Origin: Streptomyces sp. NBC_01237
GTDB lineage: Bacteria > Actinomycetota > Actinomycetes > Streptomycetales > Streptomycetaceae
Assembly: GCF_035917275.1 (NCBI RefSeq)
Contig: NZ_CP108508.1
Location: forward strand, 7,440,001 to 7,504,000
Direction: 5' to 3'
DNA length: 64,000 nucleotides
The notes beneath the pieces are model-generated. The model did no database searches. It was not told the origin of the DNA and saw only the letters and a program-made list of their open reading frames with translations. Positions within the stretch are counted from its first letter, which is position 1. The number at the start of each line of letters is the position of its first letter. Made by a program: the position numbers and the translations under genes. Shown here one piece after another: positions 25,098 through 33,226 of this stretch.

Positions 25098-25106
25098 CGG
25101 AGAACC

Positions 25107-26480
25107 TCAGACGTTCCGGCTGGATCGGACGGTCCGCTCCGCGGGAGCGTCCCGGAACAGGTTGATGGCGTCGATGTGCCGCTCGCGCAGCTCCTCGTCC
25201 CGCACGCCCAGACCCTCGCGGGGTGCCAGCGCGAGGACGCCGACCTTGCCCTGGTGGAGATTGCGGTGGACGTCGTGGGCGGCCTGGCCGGTCTGCTCCA
25301 GGGTGTAGACCTTGGAGAGCGTGGGGTGGATCTTCCCCTTGGCGACCAGCCGGTTGGCCTCCCACGCCTCGCGGTAGTTGGCGAAGTGCGAGCCCACGAT
25401 CCGCTTCAGCGACATCCACAGATAGCGGTTGTCGTACTCGTGGTTGTAGCCCGAGGTCGAGGCGCAGGTGACGATCGTGCCTCCCTTGCGGGTCACGTAG
25501 ACCGAGGCGCCGAACGTCTCGCGGCCCGGGTGTTCGAAGACGATGTCCACGTCCTCGCCGCCGGTCAGCTCGCGGATGCGCTTGCCGAACCGCTTCCACT
25601 CGCGCGGGTCCTGGTGGTGCTCGTCCTTCCAGAACCGGTAGTCCTCGGCGCTGCGGTCGATGATGGCGGTCGCGCCCATCCGTCGGCAGATGTCCGCCTT
25701 CTGGTCGCTGGAGACGACACAGACCGGATTGGCGCCGCCGGCCAGCGCGAACTGCGTCGCGTAGGAGCCGAGGCCGCCGCTGGCACCCCAGATCAGCACA
25801 TTGTCGCCCTGCTTCATGCCCGCGCCGTTGCGCGAGACGAGCTGGCGGTACGCGGTGGAGTTGACCAGGCCGGGAGCCGCGGCCTCCTCCCAACTGAGGT
25901 GCTGCGGCTTGGGCATCAGCTGGTTGGACTTGACGAGGGCGATCTCCGCGAGACCGCCGAAGTTGGTCTCGAAGCCCCAGATGCGCTGCTCGGGGTCGAG
26001 CATCGTGTCGTTGTGGCCGTCCGAGGACTCCAGCTCGACCGAGAGGCAGTGCGCGACGACCTCGTCGCCCGGCTTCCAGGCGTTGACGCCGGGGCCGGTG
26101 CGCAGGACGACGCCCGCCAGGTCGGAGCCGATGACGTGGTACGGGAGGTCATGGCGCTTGGTGAGCTCACTGAGCTTTCCGTACCGCTCCAGGAAGCCGA
26201 AGGTGGACATCGGCTCGAAGATGGAGGTCCAGACGGAGTTGTAGTTCACCGAGCTGGCCATGACGGCGACCAGCGCCTCGCCGGGGCCCAGTTCGGGCAC
26301 CGGGACCTCGTCCAGGTGCAGCGACTTGCGGGGGTCCTTGTCGCGGGTGGCGAGCCCGGCGAACATGTCCGTCTCGTCCTTGTGCACGGTCACCGCGCGG
26401 TACGACTCGGGGATGGACAGGGCCGCGAAGTCCGCGGCGGTGCTGTCCTGCGATTGGATCGCGTCCAGGATTTCCTTCAC
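25107..26480 (-). CDS. ccr: Crotonyl-CoA carboxylase/reductase
   Basis: 457 residues from GTG 26480, with GGAGG seven bases upstream. Medium-chain-reductase fold with cofactor loop WGASGGLGSYATQ at about 231-243. The four residues known from Kitasatospora setae Ccr to hold CO2 fall at the same numbers: N81, F170, E171 and H365 (GSHF), so the carboxylase is intact. It reductively carboxylates crotonyl-CoA with NADPH to (2S)-ethylmalonyl-CoA, feeding the pathway and polyketide extender-unit pools. Head of a five-gene minus-strand operon with its own promoter at 26711-26739. Confidence 0.96.
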   Translation of the reverse strand: MKEILDAIQSQDSTAADFAALSIPESYRAVTVHKDETDMFAGLATRDKDPRKSLHLDEVPVPELGPGEALVAVMASSVNYNSVWTSIFEPMSTFGFLERYGKLSELTKRHDLPYHVIGSDLAGVVLRTGPGVNAWKPGDEVVAHCLSVELESSDGHNDTMLDPEQRIWGFETNFGGLAEIALVKSNQLMPKPQHLSWEEAAAPGLVNSTAYRQLVSRNGAGMKQGDNVLIWGASGGLGSYATQFALAGGANPVCVVSSDQKADICRRMGATAIIDRSAEDYRFWKDEHHQDPREWKRFGKRIRELTGGEDVDIVFEHPGRETFGASVYVTRKGGTIVTCASTSGYNHEYDNRYLWMSLKRIVGSHFANYREAWEANRLVAKGKIHPTLSKVYTLEQTGQAAHDVHRNLHQGKVGVLALAPREGLGVRDEELRERHIDAINLFRDAPAERTVRSSRNV

Positions 26481-26710
26481 GGTGTTGCCTCCGGCAAAGC
26501 TGGCGTCGAGGGAACGCTTGAGAGGTCCCTGCGGGCAGGGGGAGCGGTGCGGTGTGGAGGTGCTGCCGTCGGTTCGGCGGGTGGTGCTTCGGCTTGCTCT
26601 GTGGAGCAGAAGGGTGCCTGTGACGCAGGCGTCCGGGCGCGCCGACACGTGGTTGGCGGGGACAGCCGGCGTGCGTGAGGTCCCAGCACGCCGGCCGCCC
26701 GGACACCTTC

Positions 26711-26739
26711 AACGTATGGCACTCCGTGACACCTGACAA
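26711..26739 (-). promoter_or_regulatory. Promoter of the ccr operon
   Basis: On the minus strand: -35 TTGTCA (26734-26739), a 17-base spacer and -10 TACGTT (26711-26716), a good housekeeping-sigma match. Transcription would start near 26704, leaving a leader of about 220 bases before the GTG. In the leader I see no riboswitch or second promoter. Confidence 0.6.
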
Positions 26740-26753
26740 GGCACCGAGTGCCA
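26717..26753. promoter_or_regulatory. Inverted-repeat operator across the ccr -35 box
   Basis: Perfect 8-base arms TGGCACTC (26717-26724) and GAGTGCCA (26746-26753), 21 bases between, enclosing the -35 box and touching the -10. A bound protein would control ccr directly. The middle (TGACACCTGACAAGGCAC) is close to the 19-bp repeats before livF. The neighbouring TetR gene at 27758 is a candidate binder; unproven. Confidence 0.6.
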
Positions 26754-26837
26754 ACAATTTCTCTCACTTGTCATCTGATGGGCACGCATGAGCAATACGA
26801 TGGGCGTTCCGGGCCGTTCTGTCCTGCTGCCGGGTGG

Positions 26838-27635
26838 TTACGGCGCCACGCGGTACACGTACGGCGTCGTGGTGCCCACGGTGAGGAAGCCGAGCCGGCG
26901 CAGGATCGGTGCGGACCGGTCGGTGGCGTCGGCCTGGAGGTAGCGGTAGCCGCGCTCGGCGGCGATACGGGTGCGGAAGGCGACCAGGGCCCGGTAGACG
27001 CCCCTGCCGCGCCACGGGGCGACCGTCCCACCGCCCCAGAGCCCCGCGAAGCCCGTGCCGGGGTACAGCTCCATCCGGGCCGAGCTCACCGGCTCGTCGC
27101 CCGCCATGGCCAGCACCCCGACGAAGCCGTCCGGGTCCTGCGCCAGTCGGGCCGCCACCTGCCGGCGCAGCCCCGGACAGTCCGAGCCGAACGCCCGCTC
27201 ATGGGCTTTCGCCATCAGCTCCACGTCCGCGGCGTCGGTCACCCTGCGCAGCGAGATGCCCTCGGGCGGTTCGACGGCGGTGGGCAGCGACTCGACCGGC
27301 GCGATCAGCAAGGTCTCCGGCGGCTCCGCGACGAAACCGGCCGCCCGCAGCCGCCGGCCCAGATCGGCGGGCCGGTCGTGCGCGTACAGCTTCCACTCGA
27401 ACTCGTCGTGACCGAGCCCCGTGTAGTACGCCACCTGCGCGGCGACGGCCGCGTCCGCCCCCTCGGCGTCCAGCTCCCGGGCGGACCAGACGACGCCGTT
27501 CCAGTCGTGTGCGGCACCGACCTGGCGGACGACCGGGCCGTCGCGTTCGACCCGTACACCGGGGCCGTCGGGGCGGGCGTACTCCCGCATCTCACGGTCG
27601 AACAGGGCCAGCAGGGTGGCGCGGTCGGAATCCAT
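26838..27635 (-). CDS. GNAT family N-acetyltransferase
   Basis: 265 residues, longer than a single GNAT: an N-terminal half (DWNGVVWSARELDAEGADAA...) of divergent GNAT-like fold and a C-terminal catalytic half with GGGTVAPWRGRGVYRALV (acetyl-CoA loop RGRGVY) and RYLQADATDRSAPILRRLGF. Substrate unknown. It stands alone between ccr and the TetR gene and has no evident role in the pathway. Confidence 0.85.
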   Translation of the reverse strand: MDSDRATLLALFDREMREYARPDGPGVRVERDGPVVRQVGAAHDWNGVVWSARELDAEGADAAVAAQVAYYTGLGHDEFEWKLYAHDRPADLGRRLRAAGFVAEPPETLLIAPVESLPTAVEPPEGISLRRVTDAADVELMAKAHERAFGSDCPGLRRQVAARLAQDPDGFVGVLAMAGDEPVSSARMELYPGTGFAGLWGGGTVAPWRGRGVYRALVAFRTRIAAERGYRYLQADATDRSAPILRRLGFLTVGTTTPYVYRVAP

Positions 27636-27757
27636 CCGCCCAGCTCAGCACCGGGGGCGGGACCCGGCAACCAGGTTTCGGCGGGCGGTGGGCGGGCTGC
27701 CGCCGGCCGGTGGGCGGGGGACACCGGCCGGCCGGAGCCGCGGCACCGGCCGGTGGC

Positions 27758-28576
27758 TCAGCGCTCCTTGCTGAGCGCCTGCTGGATCGTGCGCATGACC
27801 TCGTCGAGCGGTGCGTCGGTCCGCGCCACGGCGACCAGCACCTCGCCCTCGGCCGCCACCGTCGCGGCGGGCGCCTTCGCGGGCTCGGTCCCGGCGATCC
27901 GCCCGGCTCCGATACCCGTCCCGAACGTCTCGCGGACGATCGAGAACGCGTGGTCGAGCTGGGCCTCCACATCGCCCTGGCCGCCCGCCCGCAGCCAGCG
28001 GCGCAGCACATGGTTGTGCGCGGTGACCACGGCGGACGCGGCCACCTCGGCCAGCAGCGGGTCGTCATTGCCCACGTGATGGTCGCGCTCGTCGAAGTGG
28101 CCCAGCAGATAGCGGGTGAACAGCCGCTCGTAGCGGGCGACCGACGCGATCTCGGCCTCCCGCAGGGTGGGTACCTCACGGGTCAGTTTGTAACGGGCCA
28201 CGGAGACGGCGGGCTTGGCCGCGTACATCTTCATGACTTCCTTGATGCCGCGGCACACGGTGTCGAGCGGGTGCTCGTGCGCGGGGGCCGCGTTGAGGAC
28301 GGCCTCGGCCCTGACGAGGGTGTCGTCGTGGTCGGGGAAGATCGCCTCTTCCTTGGAACGGAAGTGCCGGAAGAAGGTCCGCCGTGCGACCCCCGCGGCG
28401 CCCGCGATCTCGTCGACGGTCGTCGCCTCGTACCCCTTCGTGGCGAAGAGTTCCATCGCCGCGGCGGCCAGTTCGCGGCGCATTTTGAGCCGTTGGGCGG
28501 CGGCGCGCGTGCCTGCGGCACTTTCCGGGGCGTCGGGCGCGGCGGAGGCACGGGGTGACTTGGCGGGCTGGGACAT
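27758..28576 (-). CDS. TetR family transcriptional regulator
   Basis: 272 residues from ATG 28576; ATG 28594 would add six residues. The DNA-binding part is typical: MELFATKGYEATTVDEIA, GAAGVARRTFFRHFRSKEEAI (helix-turn-helix about residues 52-71). The ligand domain is longer than average. It lies 91 bases after the 3-hydroxyacyl-CoA dehydrogenase on the same strand and close to ccr, so acyl-CoA sensing and control of these genes is a fair guess. Confidence 0.88.
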   Translation of the reverse strand: MSQPAKSPRASAAPDAPESAAGTRAAAQRLKMRRELAAAAMELFATKGYEATTVDEIAGAAGVARRTFFRHFRSKEEAIFPDHDDTLVRAEAVLNAAPAHEHPLDTVCRGIKEVMKMYAAKPAVSVARYKLTREVPTLREAEIASVARYERLFTRYLLGHFDERDHHVGNDDPLLAEVAASAVVTAHNHVLRRWLRAGGQGDVEAQLDHAFSIVRETFGTGIGAGRIAGTEPAKAPAATVAAEGEVLVAVARTDAPLDEVMRTIQQALSKER

Positions 28577-28667
28577 GGTGTGAACGTACTGCATCCGTGC
28601 TGGAGAGCGCGCCTGCGGGGGCGGGCCGCCCGAAGGTCCCAGCAGCCCGCCCCACTCGGCTCCCGGC

Positions 28668-30449
28668 TCAGCGACGGGCATATTCGCGGAAGCCGCGCCC
28701 CGTCTTGCGGCCCAGGCAGCCCGCGGCGACCAGATGCTCCAGGAGCGGCGCAGGGGCCAGGCCCGGGTCACGGAACTCGCTGTGCAGGACCTTCTCGATG
28801 GCGAGCGAGACATCGAGGCCGACGACGTCCAGCAGTTCGAAGGGGCCCATCGGGTAACCGCCGCCCAGCTTCATGGCGGCATCGATGTCGTCGAGGGTCG
28901 CGTAGTGCTCCTCGACCATCTTGATCGCGTTGTTGAGATACGGGAACAGCAGCGCGTTCACGATGAATCCGGCCCGGTCCCCGCAGTCCACCGGGTGCTT
29001 GCGGACCTTCGCGCACACCTCGCGGACCGTGGCGTGCACCTCGTCGGCGGTCAGCACCGTACGGACCACCTCGACGAGCTTCATCGCGGGCGCCGGGTTG
29101 AAGAAGTGCATCCCGACGACGTCCTCGGGCCGTGCGGTCGCGCGGGCGATCGCGACGACGGGCAGCGACGAGGTCGTGGTGGCCAGCACCGCGCCCGGCC
29201 TGCACACCTTGTCCAGGGTCGCGAAGAGCTGCCGCTTGACCTCCAGGTCCTCGGCGACCGCCTCGACCGCGAGGTCCACGTCCGCGAACGCGTCCAGCGA
29301 ACCCGCCGCGGTGATCCGGGCCAGCGCCCCGTCCCGTGCCTCGGCGGTCAGCCGTCCCTTGGCGACCGAGCGCTCCAGCGACGCGGCGATCCGGCCCTTC
29401 GCCGTGTCGGCCTTCTCCTGGCCGCGGGCCGCCAGCACCACGTCGTAGCCGGCCTTGGCGAAGACCTCGGCGATGCCCGAAGCCATCGTCCCGGAGCCCG
29501 CGACCCCCACCGAACGCACCGGGCGCCCGGCCGTGCCCCCCGCGCCGGCCGCCGGTGTCAGCGCGTCCGGCACCACCGTCTGGCCGCCCGGGGCCTCGTA
29601 CGTGTAGAAGCCGCGGCCCGCCTTGCGGCCGGTCAGGCCCGCCTGGCTGAGCTGGCCCAGCACCGGTGCCGGGGCGTGCAGCCGGTCGTGCGAGGCGGAG
29701 TACATGGCCTCCAGGACCGTACGGGCGGTGTCGATGCCGATCAGGTCGAGCAGGGCGAGGGGGCCCATCGGCAGCCCGCAGCCCAGCTTCATCGCCGCGT
29801 CGATGTCCTCACGGGAGGCGTAGTTCGCCTCGTACATCGCGGCGGCCTGGTTGAGGTAGCCGAACAGCAGGCCGTCCGCGACGAAGCCGGGCCGGTCGCC
29901 GACCGCGACCGGCTCCTTGCCCAGCTCGCGGGCGAGCCGGGTGACGGTCTCGACGGCGGGCGGCGCGGTCAGCACCGAGGACACGACCTCGACCAGCTTC
30001 ATCGCGGGCGCCGGGTTGAAGAAGTGCAGGCCCAGAACCCGCTCGGGGTGCTGCGACTCGGCGGCCAGCCGGGTCACCGACAGGGCGTTGGTGCCCGTGG
30101 CGAGAATCGCGGTGGGGGAGACGACCGCGTCGAGATCCCGGAACACCTGCTGCTTGAGCTCGTACGTCTCCGGCACGACCTCGATGACGAGCTCCGCCTC
30201 CGCGGCGGCCCGGAGGTCGGAGAAGGTGCGGAACCGGGAGAGGATGCCGTCCCGCTCCCGCTCGGTGATCCGCTCGCGCCGCACGGCGCGGGCGGTGGAG
30301 GCTTCGAGGGAGGCGACGGCCCGGCGGGCGGCCGCCTCGTCGGTGTCGATACCGATGACCTCGCGGCCCGCACGGGCCAGGACCTCGGCGATGCCGGTGC
30401 CCATGGTGCCGAGGCCGACGACGGCAATGGTGCTGAGCGGGGTGTCCAT
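28668..30449 (-). CDS. 3-hydroxyacyl-CoA dehydrogenase, tandem-duplicated (3-hydroxybutyryl-CoA dehydrogenase)
   Basis: 593 residues from ATG 30449, made of two homologous complete units: residues 1-290 (Rossmann GLGTMG at 12-17) and about 310-593 (GSGTMA at 318-323). Each keeps LHFFNPAPAMKLVEVV and the C-terminal KLGxGxPMGPxxLLDxxG block. Single-unit FadB2-like enzymes are about 285 residues. The second nucleotide loop has Ala for the last glycine. It would interconvert acetoacetyl-CoA and 3-hydroxybutyryl-CoA, the step before crotonyl-CoA and Ccr. Confidence 0.92.
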   Translation of the reverse strand: MDTPLSTIAVVGLGTMGTGIAEVLARAGREVIGIDTDEAAARRAVASLEASTARAVRRERITERERDGILSRFRTFSDLRAAAEAELVIEVVPETYELKQQVFRDLDAVVSPTAILATGTNALSVTRLAAESQHPERVLGLHFFNPAPAMKLVEVVSSVLTAPPAVETVTRLARELGKEPVAVGDRPGFVADGLLFGYLNQAAAMYEANYASREDIDAAMKLGCGLPMGPLALLDLIGIDTARTVLEAMYSASHDRLHAPAPVLGQLSQAGLTGRKAGRGFYTYEAPGGQTVVPDALTPAAGAGGTAGRPVRSVGVAGSGTMASGIAEVFAKAGYDVVLAARGQEKADTAKGRIAASLERSVAKGRLTAEARDGALARITAAGSLDAFADVDLAVEAVAEDLEVKRQLFATLDKVCRPGAVLATTTSSLPVVAIARATARPEDVVGMHFFNPAPAMKLVEVVRTVLTADEVHATVREVCAKVRKHPVDCGDRAGFIVNALLFPYLNNAIKMVEEHYATLDDIDAAMKLGGGYPMGPFELLDVVGLDVSLAIEKVLHSEFRDPGLAPAPLLEHLVAAGCLGRKTGRGFREYARR

Positions 30450-30702
30450 CACGGGACTCCAGGGTGAGTGACGACTGTGAGGAGCACGGCGCGCCGGGAA
30501 GGATCGACCGGCGTACGGCGTGCGGAAGGTGCGTGTCGTGGTGCACAGGGCCCGGACACGCGAGGGGCGCCCGGACCGGGAAGGGGCGACGGACTCTGTC
30601 CCGGAGTCACGTCTCACAAAGCTGCCGAACCGACAAGCACTCCGGATGGCTGCGTCACCAGGCCACCGGAGCCTGCGGGGGGTGTGTCCCGCTCACATGA
30701 GA

Positions 30703-30717
30703 TTAACCGGCGAGTAA
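30703..30717. promoter_or_regulatory. Candidate TetR-type operator in the dehydrogenase promoter region
   Basis: TTAACCGGCGAGTAA is an imperfect palindrome (ten of fifteen positions symmetric) of the TTAC-CGG-GTAA style used by TetR proteins of acyl-CoA metabolism. It lies 254 bases before the dehydrogenase start and 106 before the HEAT-repeat gene. The rest of 30450-30822 shows no gene or other signal I recognise. Confidence 0.35.
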
Positions 30718-30822
30718 CGAGCGCGCCAGCCCTGCGCCGGTGTGCACTGGACCACACCGCACGCCCCGGGGAGTACGCCACCGGGGTCCACACGGAGCGT
30801 GCCCGCCGATACGCTGAGCGTC

Positions 30823-31395
30823 ATGGACGAGGAGTTCCAGTCCCTCATGGACCGGTTGCGGGACGAGGCGGACGGGTCGGCGGCGTACGACCGGCTGATC
30901 GCCACCGACGACGACGAGGAGCTTGCCCGGGTCCTCGTCGAACCAGGACGCCCGCTGTGGGCGCGCGAGATCGCCGCCTTCCGGCTCGGCTGCGCGGGCG
31001 ACCGGCGCGCGTTCGAGGCGCTGGTCCTGCTGCTCAACCACCGCGACCCCGAACGCTGTGTGTCCGCGGCCCACGCCCTGGAGCGCCTGGGCGATCCCCG
31101 TACGCCCCGGGCGGCGGCCGCGCTCGCCACCAACACCCTGCGCACGGCCTACGCCCTGCACCCGGTGCGGCTGCTCACCGCCCTGCGCGCACCCGAGTCG
31201 GTCCCCGCCCTCGTCGGCACGCTGGAGCGGCTGCTGGCCCCGCAGGAGCCGCACTGGCGGGTGGCCCTCGCCTGCGTGGAGGGGCTGGGGCGGCTGGGCG
31301 ACGACCGGGCCCGCCCGGTCCTGCGGGCGGCGCTGCCCCACCCGCGTCTCGCCGGCGCGGCGGCCGAAGCCCTCAGCAGACTCCCGGCCGGCTGA
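30823..31395 (+). CDS. HEAT-repeat protein of unknown function
   Basis: 190 residues from ATG 30823. After an acidic helix (MDEEFQSLMDRLRDEADGS) it is all helical pairs of HEAT type, about 30-35 residues each: LWAREIAAFRLGCAGDRRA, RCVSAAHALERLGDPRTPRA, HWRVALACVEGLGRLGDDRA, RLAGAAAEALSRLPAG. Such solenoids bind proteins. No catalytic motif; close homologues are sometimes named adenylosuccinate lyase, which this sequence does not support. Divergent from the dehydrogenase gene. Confidence 0.82.
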   Translation: MDEEFQSLMDRLRDEADGSAAYDRLIATDDDEELARVLVEPGRPLWAREIAAFRLGCAGDRRAFEALVLLLNHRDPERCVSAAHALERLGDPRTPRAAAALATNTLRTAYALHPVRLLTALRAPESVPALVGTLERLLAPQEPHWRVALACVEGLGRLGDDRARPVLRAALPHPRLAGAAAEALSRLPAG

Positions 31396-31407
31396 TCCGG
31401 CGTACCT

Positions 31408-31465
31408 GGGGGCGTACGTCCGGCCGGTCCCGCGGGGCACGGTGACCGTCCCGGAGTACGCCCCC
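31408..31465. terminator. Terminator between convergent genes
   Basis: Ten-base arms GGGGGCGTAC (31408-31417) and GTACGCCCCC (31456-31465) enclose further GC pairing. It sits in the 80-base gap between the HEAT-repeat gene and the convergent aminopeptidase gene. Confidence 0.55.
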
Positions 31466-31475
31466 GGCCGCGCGG

Positions 31476-33068
31476 TCAGCCGCGGAAGCCCAGCAGGCCG
31501 TGGAGCCGGCTGCCCTTGCTGTCGTTCGCGCTCCCCGCTGCCGCCTTCTCGGCGGGCAGCGGCTTCGGGTCGGGCAGGGCGCGGCAGACCGCGTCCGCCC
31601 CGGCGCGGCTGCCGTCGCCGCGCGGGACCGTGCCGGTGGCGAGGTAGTCCGCCAGATACGCGTCCAGGCAGTTGCTGCCGCTCAGGGTGATCCCGTGGTT
31701 GCCGCCGCCCTGCTCCACGACCAGGCTGGAGCCCTTGAGCTTGCGGTGCATGGTGACACCGCCCTCGTAGGGGGTGGCCGCGTCGTCGGTGGCCTGGAAG
31801 AGCAGCGCCGGCGGGAGCTCATGGTTGGTCACCCGTACCGGATTGAGCGGTTCCACCGGCCAGGACGCGCACGGCGCGTTGTACCAGGTGTTGTTCCACG
31901 TGATGAAGGGCGCCTTGGCGTTCACCGCGCGGGTGTCGTCGCGCCAGGTGTTCCAGTCCTGCGGCCACGCGGCGTCGCGGCACTGGACGGCCGTGTAGAC
32001 CGAGTAGCCGTTCTCGCCGCCGGCCCCGACCGCGCCGAAGTTCTCGTAGCTCTCGACCAGCGCCTCCTGGTCGCCCTCGTTCACGTACGCGGCGAACGCC
32101 TCGGCCAGATAGGGCCAGTAGCCGTTGTAGTACCCGCCGGGCATGAAGGTGTCCTCCAGCTCGCCCGGACCGACCTTGCCGCCCGCGGGGTGCTCCTTGA
32201 CCGCGGCGCGCATCGCGTACCAGGCGGCCTCGACCCGCGACGGGTCGGTGCCGAGCCGGTACGTGGCGTCGTTCTTCGCGACCCAGGCGGTGAACGCCCG
32301 GTGACGGGCGTCGAACGCGTAGTCCTGGCTGAGGTTGTCGTCGTACCAGACCCCGTCCGGGTCGACGATCGAGTCGAGCACCAGGCGTCGCACCCGCTCG
32401 GGGTACAGCTTCGCGTAGACCGCGCCGAGGTAGGTGCCGTACGAGTAGCCGAAGTAGTTGATCTGCCGTGAGCCGAGCGCCCGGCGGATCACGTCGAGGT
32501 CCTTGGCGGCGCTGACGGTGTCCATGTACGGCAGCAGGTCGCCGTGCTTCTCCCCGCACGCGGCGGCGAACGACGCGGCCCGGTCCCGCTTGGCCCGCTC
32601 GTCCCGGTACGACGTCGGCACCGAGTCGGGGCGCACCGGATCGAAGTACTTCGGCACGCAGTTCAGAGCCGGGCGGCTCTTGCCCACCCCGCGGGGATCG
32701 AACCCGATCACGTCGTACGCCGCGGCGACCTTCGAGGGCAGCGAGGAGGCCACGAAACCCGCCATCGAGAGTCCGCTGCCGCCGGGACCGCCCGGGTTGA
32801 CCAGCAGCGGGCCCTGCGAGGTCTTCGCGGTGTGCGGGATCCGGGACAGGGCGAGCGTCACCTGGCGGCCCGAGGGGCGGTCATGGTCCAACGGGGAGCG
32901 GACCGTCGCGCACTGGAGCGTCGGATAGTCCTCCGTCGCGCAGTCGGTCCACTTGAGCTGCGGGGCGCGTGGCGCGCCCGTGTCGGCTGTCGCCGAGGCC
33001 GGCACGGCGCTCACCAGCCCGGCGACCGTCGCGCCGACGGCGACCAGAATTCCTGCACGATTCGTCAT
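31476..33068 (-). CDS. Secreted tripeptidyl aminopeptidase-like alpha/beta hydrolase (S33)
   Basis: 530 residues. Signal peptide 1-27 (ILVAVGATVAGLVSAVPASATA). Oxyanion region NPGGPGGSG at 91-99, nucleophile S209 in GYSYG, with the charge-relay aspartate in FQATDDAATPYEG and histidine in GGNHGITL near the C-terminus. This matches the SlpD/SlpE/Tap group that releases tripeptides from the N-terminus of proteins outside the mycelium. No lipobox seen, so probably free or wall-bound. Single gene. Confidence 0.9.
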   Translation of the reverse strand: MTNRAGILVAVGATVAGLVSAVPASATADTGAPRAPQLKWTDCATEDYPTLQCATVRSPLDHDRPSGRQVTLALSRIPHTAKTSQGPLLVNPGGPGGSGLSMAGFVASSLPSKVAAAYDVIGFDPRGVGKSRPALNCVPKYFDPVRPDSVPTSYRDERAKRDRAASFAAACGEKHGDLLPYMDTVSAAKDLDVIRRALGSRQINYFGYSYGTYLGAVYAKLYPERVRRLVLDSIVDPDGVWYDDNLSQDYAFDARHRAFTAWVAKNDATYRLGTDPSRVEAAWYAMRAAVKEHPAGGKVGPGELEDTFMPGGYYNGYWPYLAEAFAAYVNEGDQEALVESYENFGAVGAGGENGYSVYTAVQCRDAAWPQDWNTWRDDTRAVNAKAPFITWNNTWYNAPCASWPVEPLNPVRVTNHELPPALLFQATDDAATPYEGGVTMHRKLKGSSLVVEQGGGNHGITLSGSNCLDAYLADYLATGTVPRGDGSRAGADAVCRALPDPKPLPAEKAAAGSANDSKGSRLHGLLGFRG

Positions 33069-33226
33069 ACGGCCTCCCGTGGTGGAGGGAACGCGGCTGT
33101 GGGTGGCACAGCCCCCGCGGCATGGTCCCCGAATTCAGGCGGAAGCGGACACGTTCTGTCGAGAGTTGACCCGATTGGTCACGCCGACGCCGTGATGCGC
33201 CCGCACTGTCACAGGAGGGGCGGATG

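Noticed and set aside
23286..26678. Plus-strand frame of 1130 codons opposite ccr and meaA
   Set aside because: Shadow frame; Ccr and MeaA motifs on the other strand are unambiguous.
27758..28813. Longer start for the TetR protein at 28813
   Set aside because: Adds about 79 low-complexity residues with no ribosome site; the helix-turn-helix alignment favours 28576.
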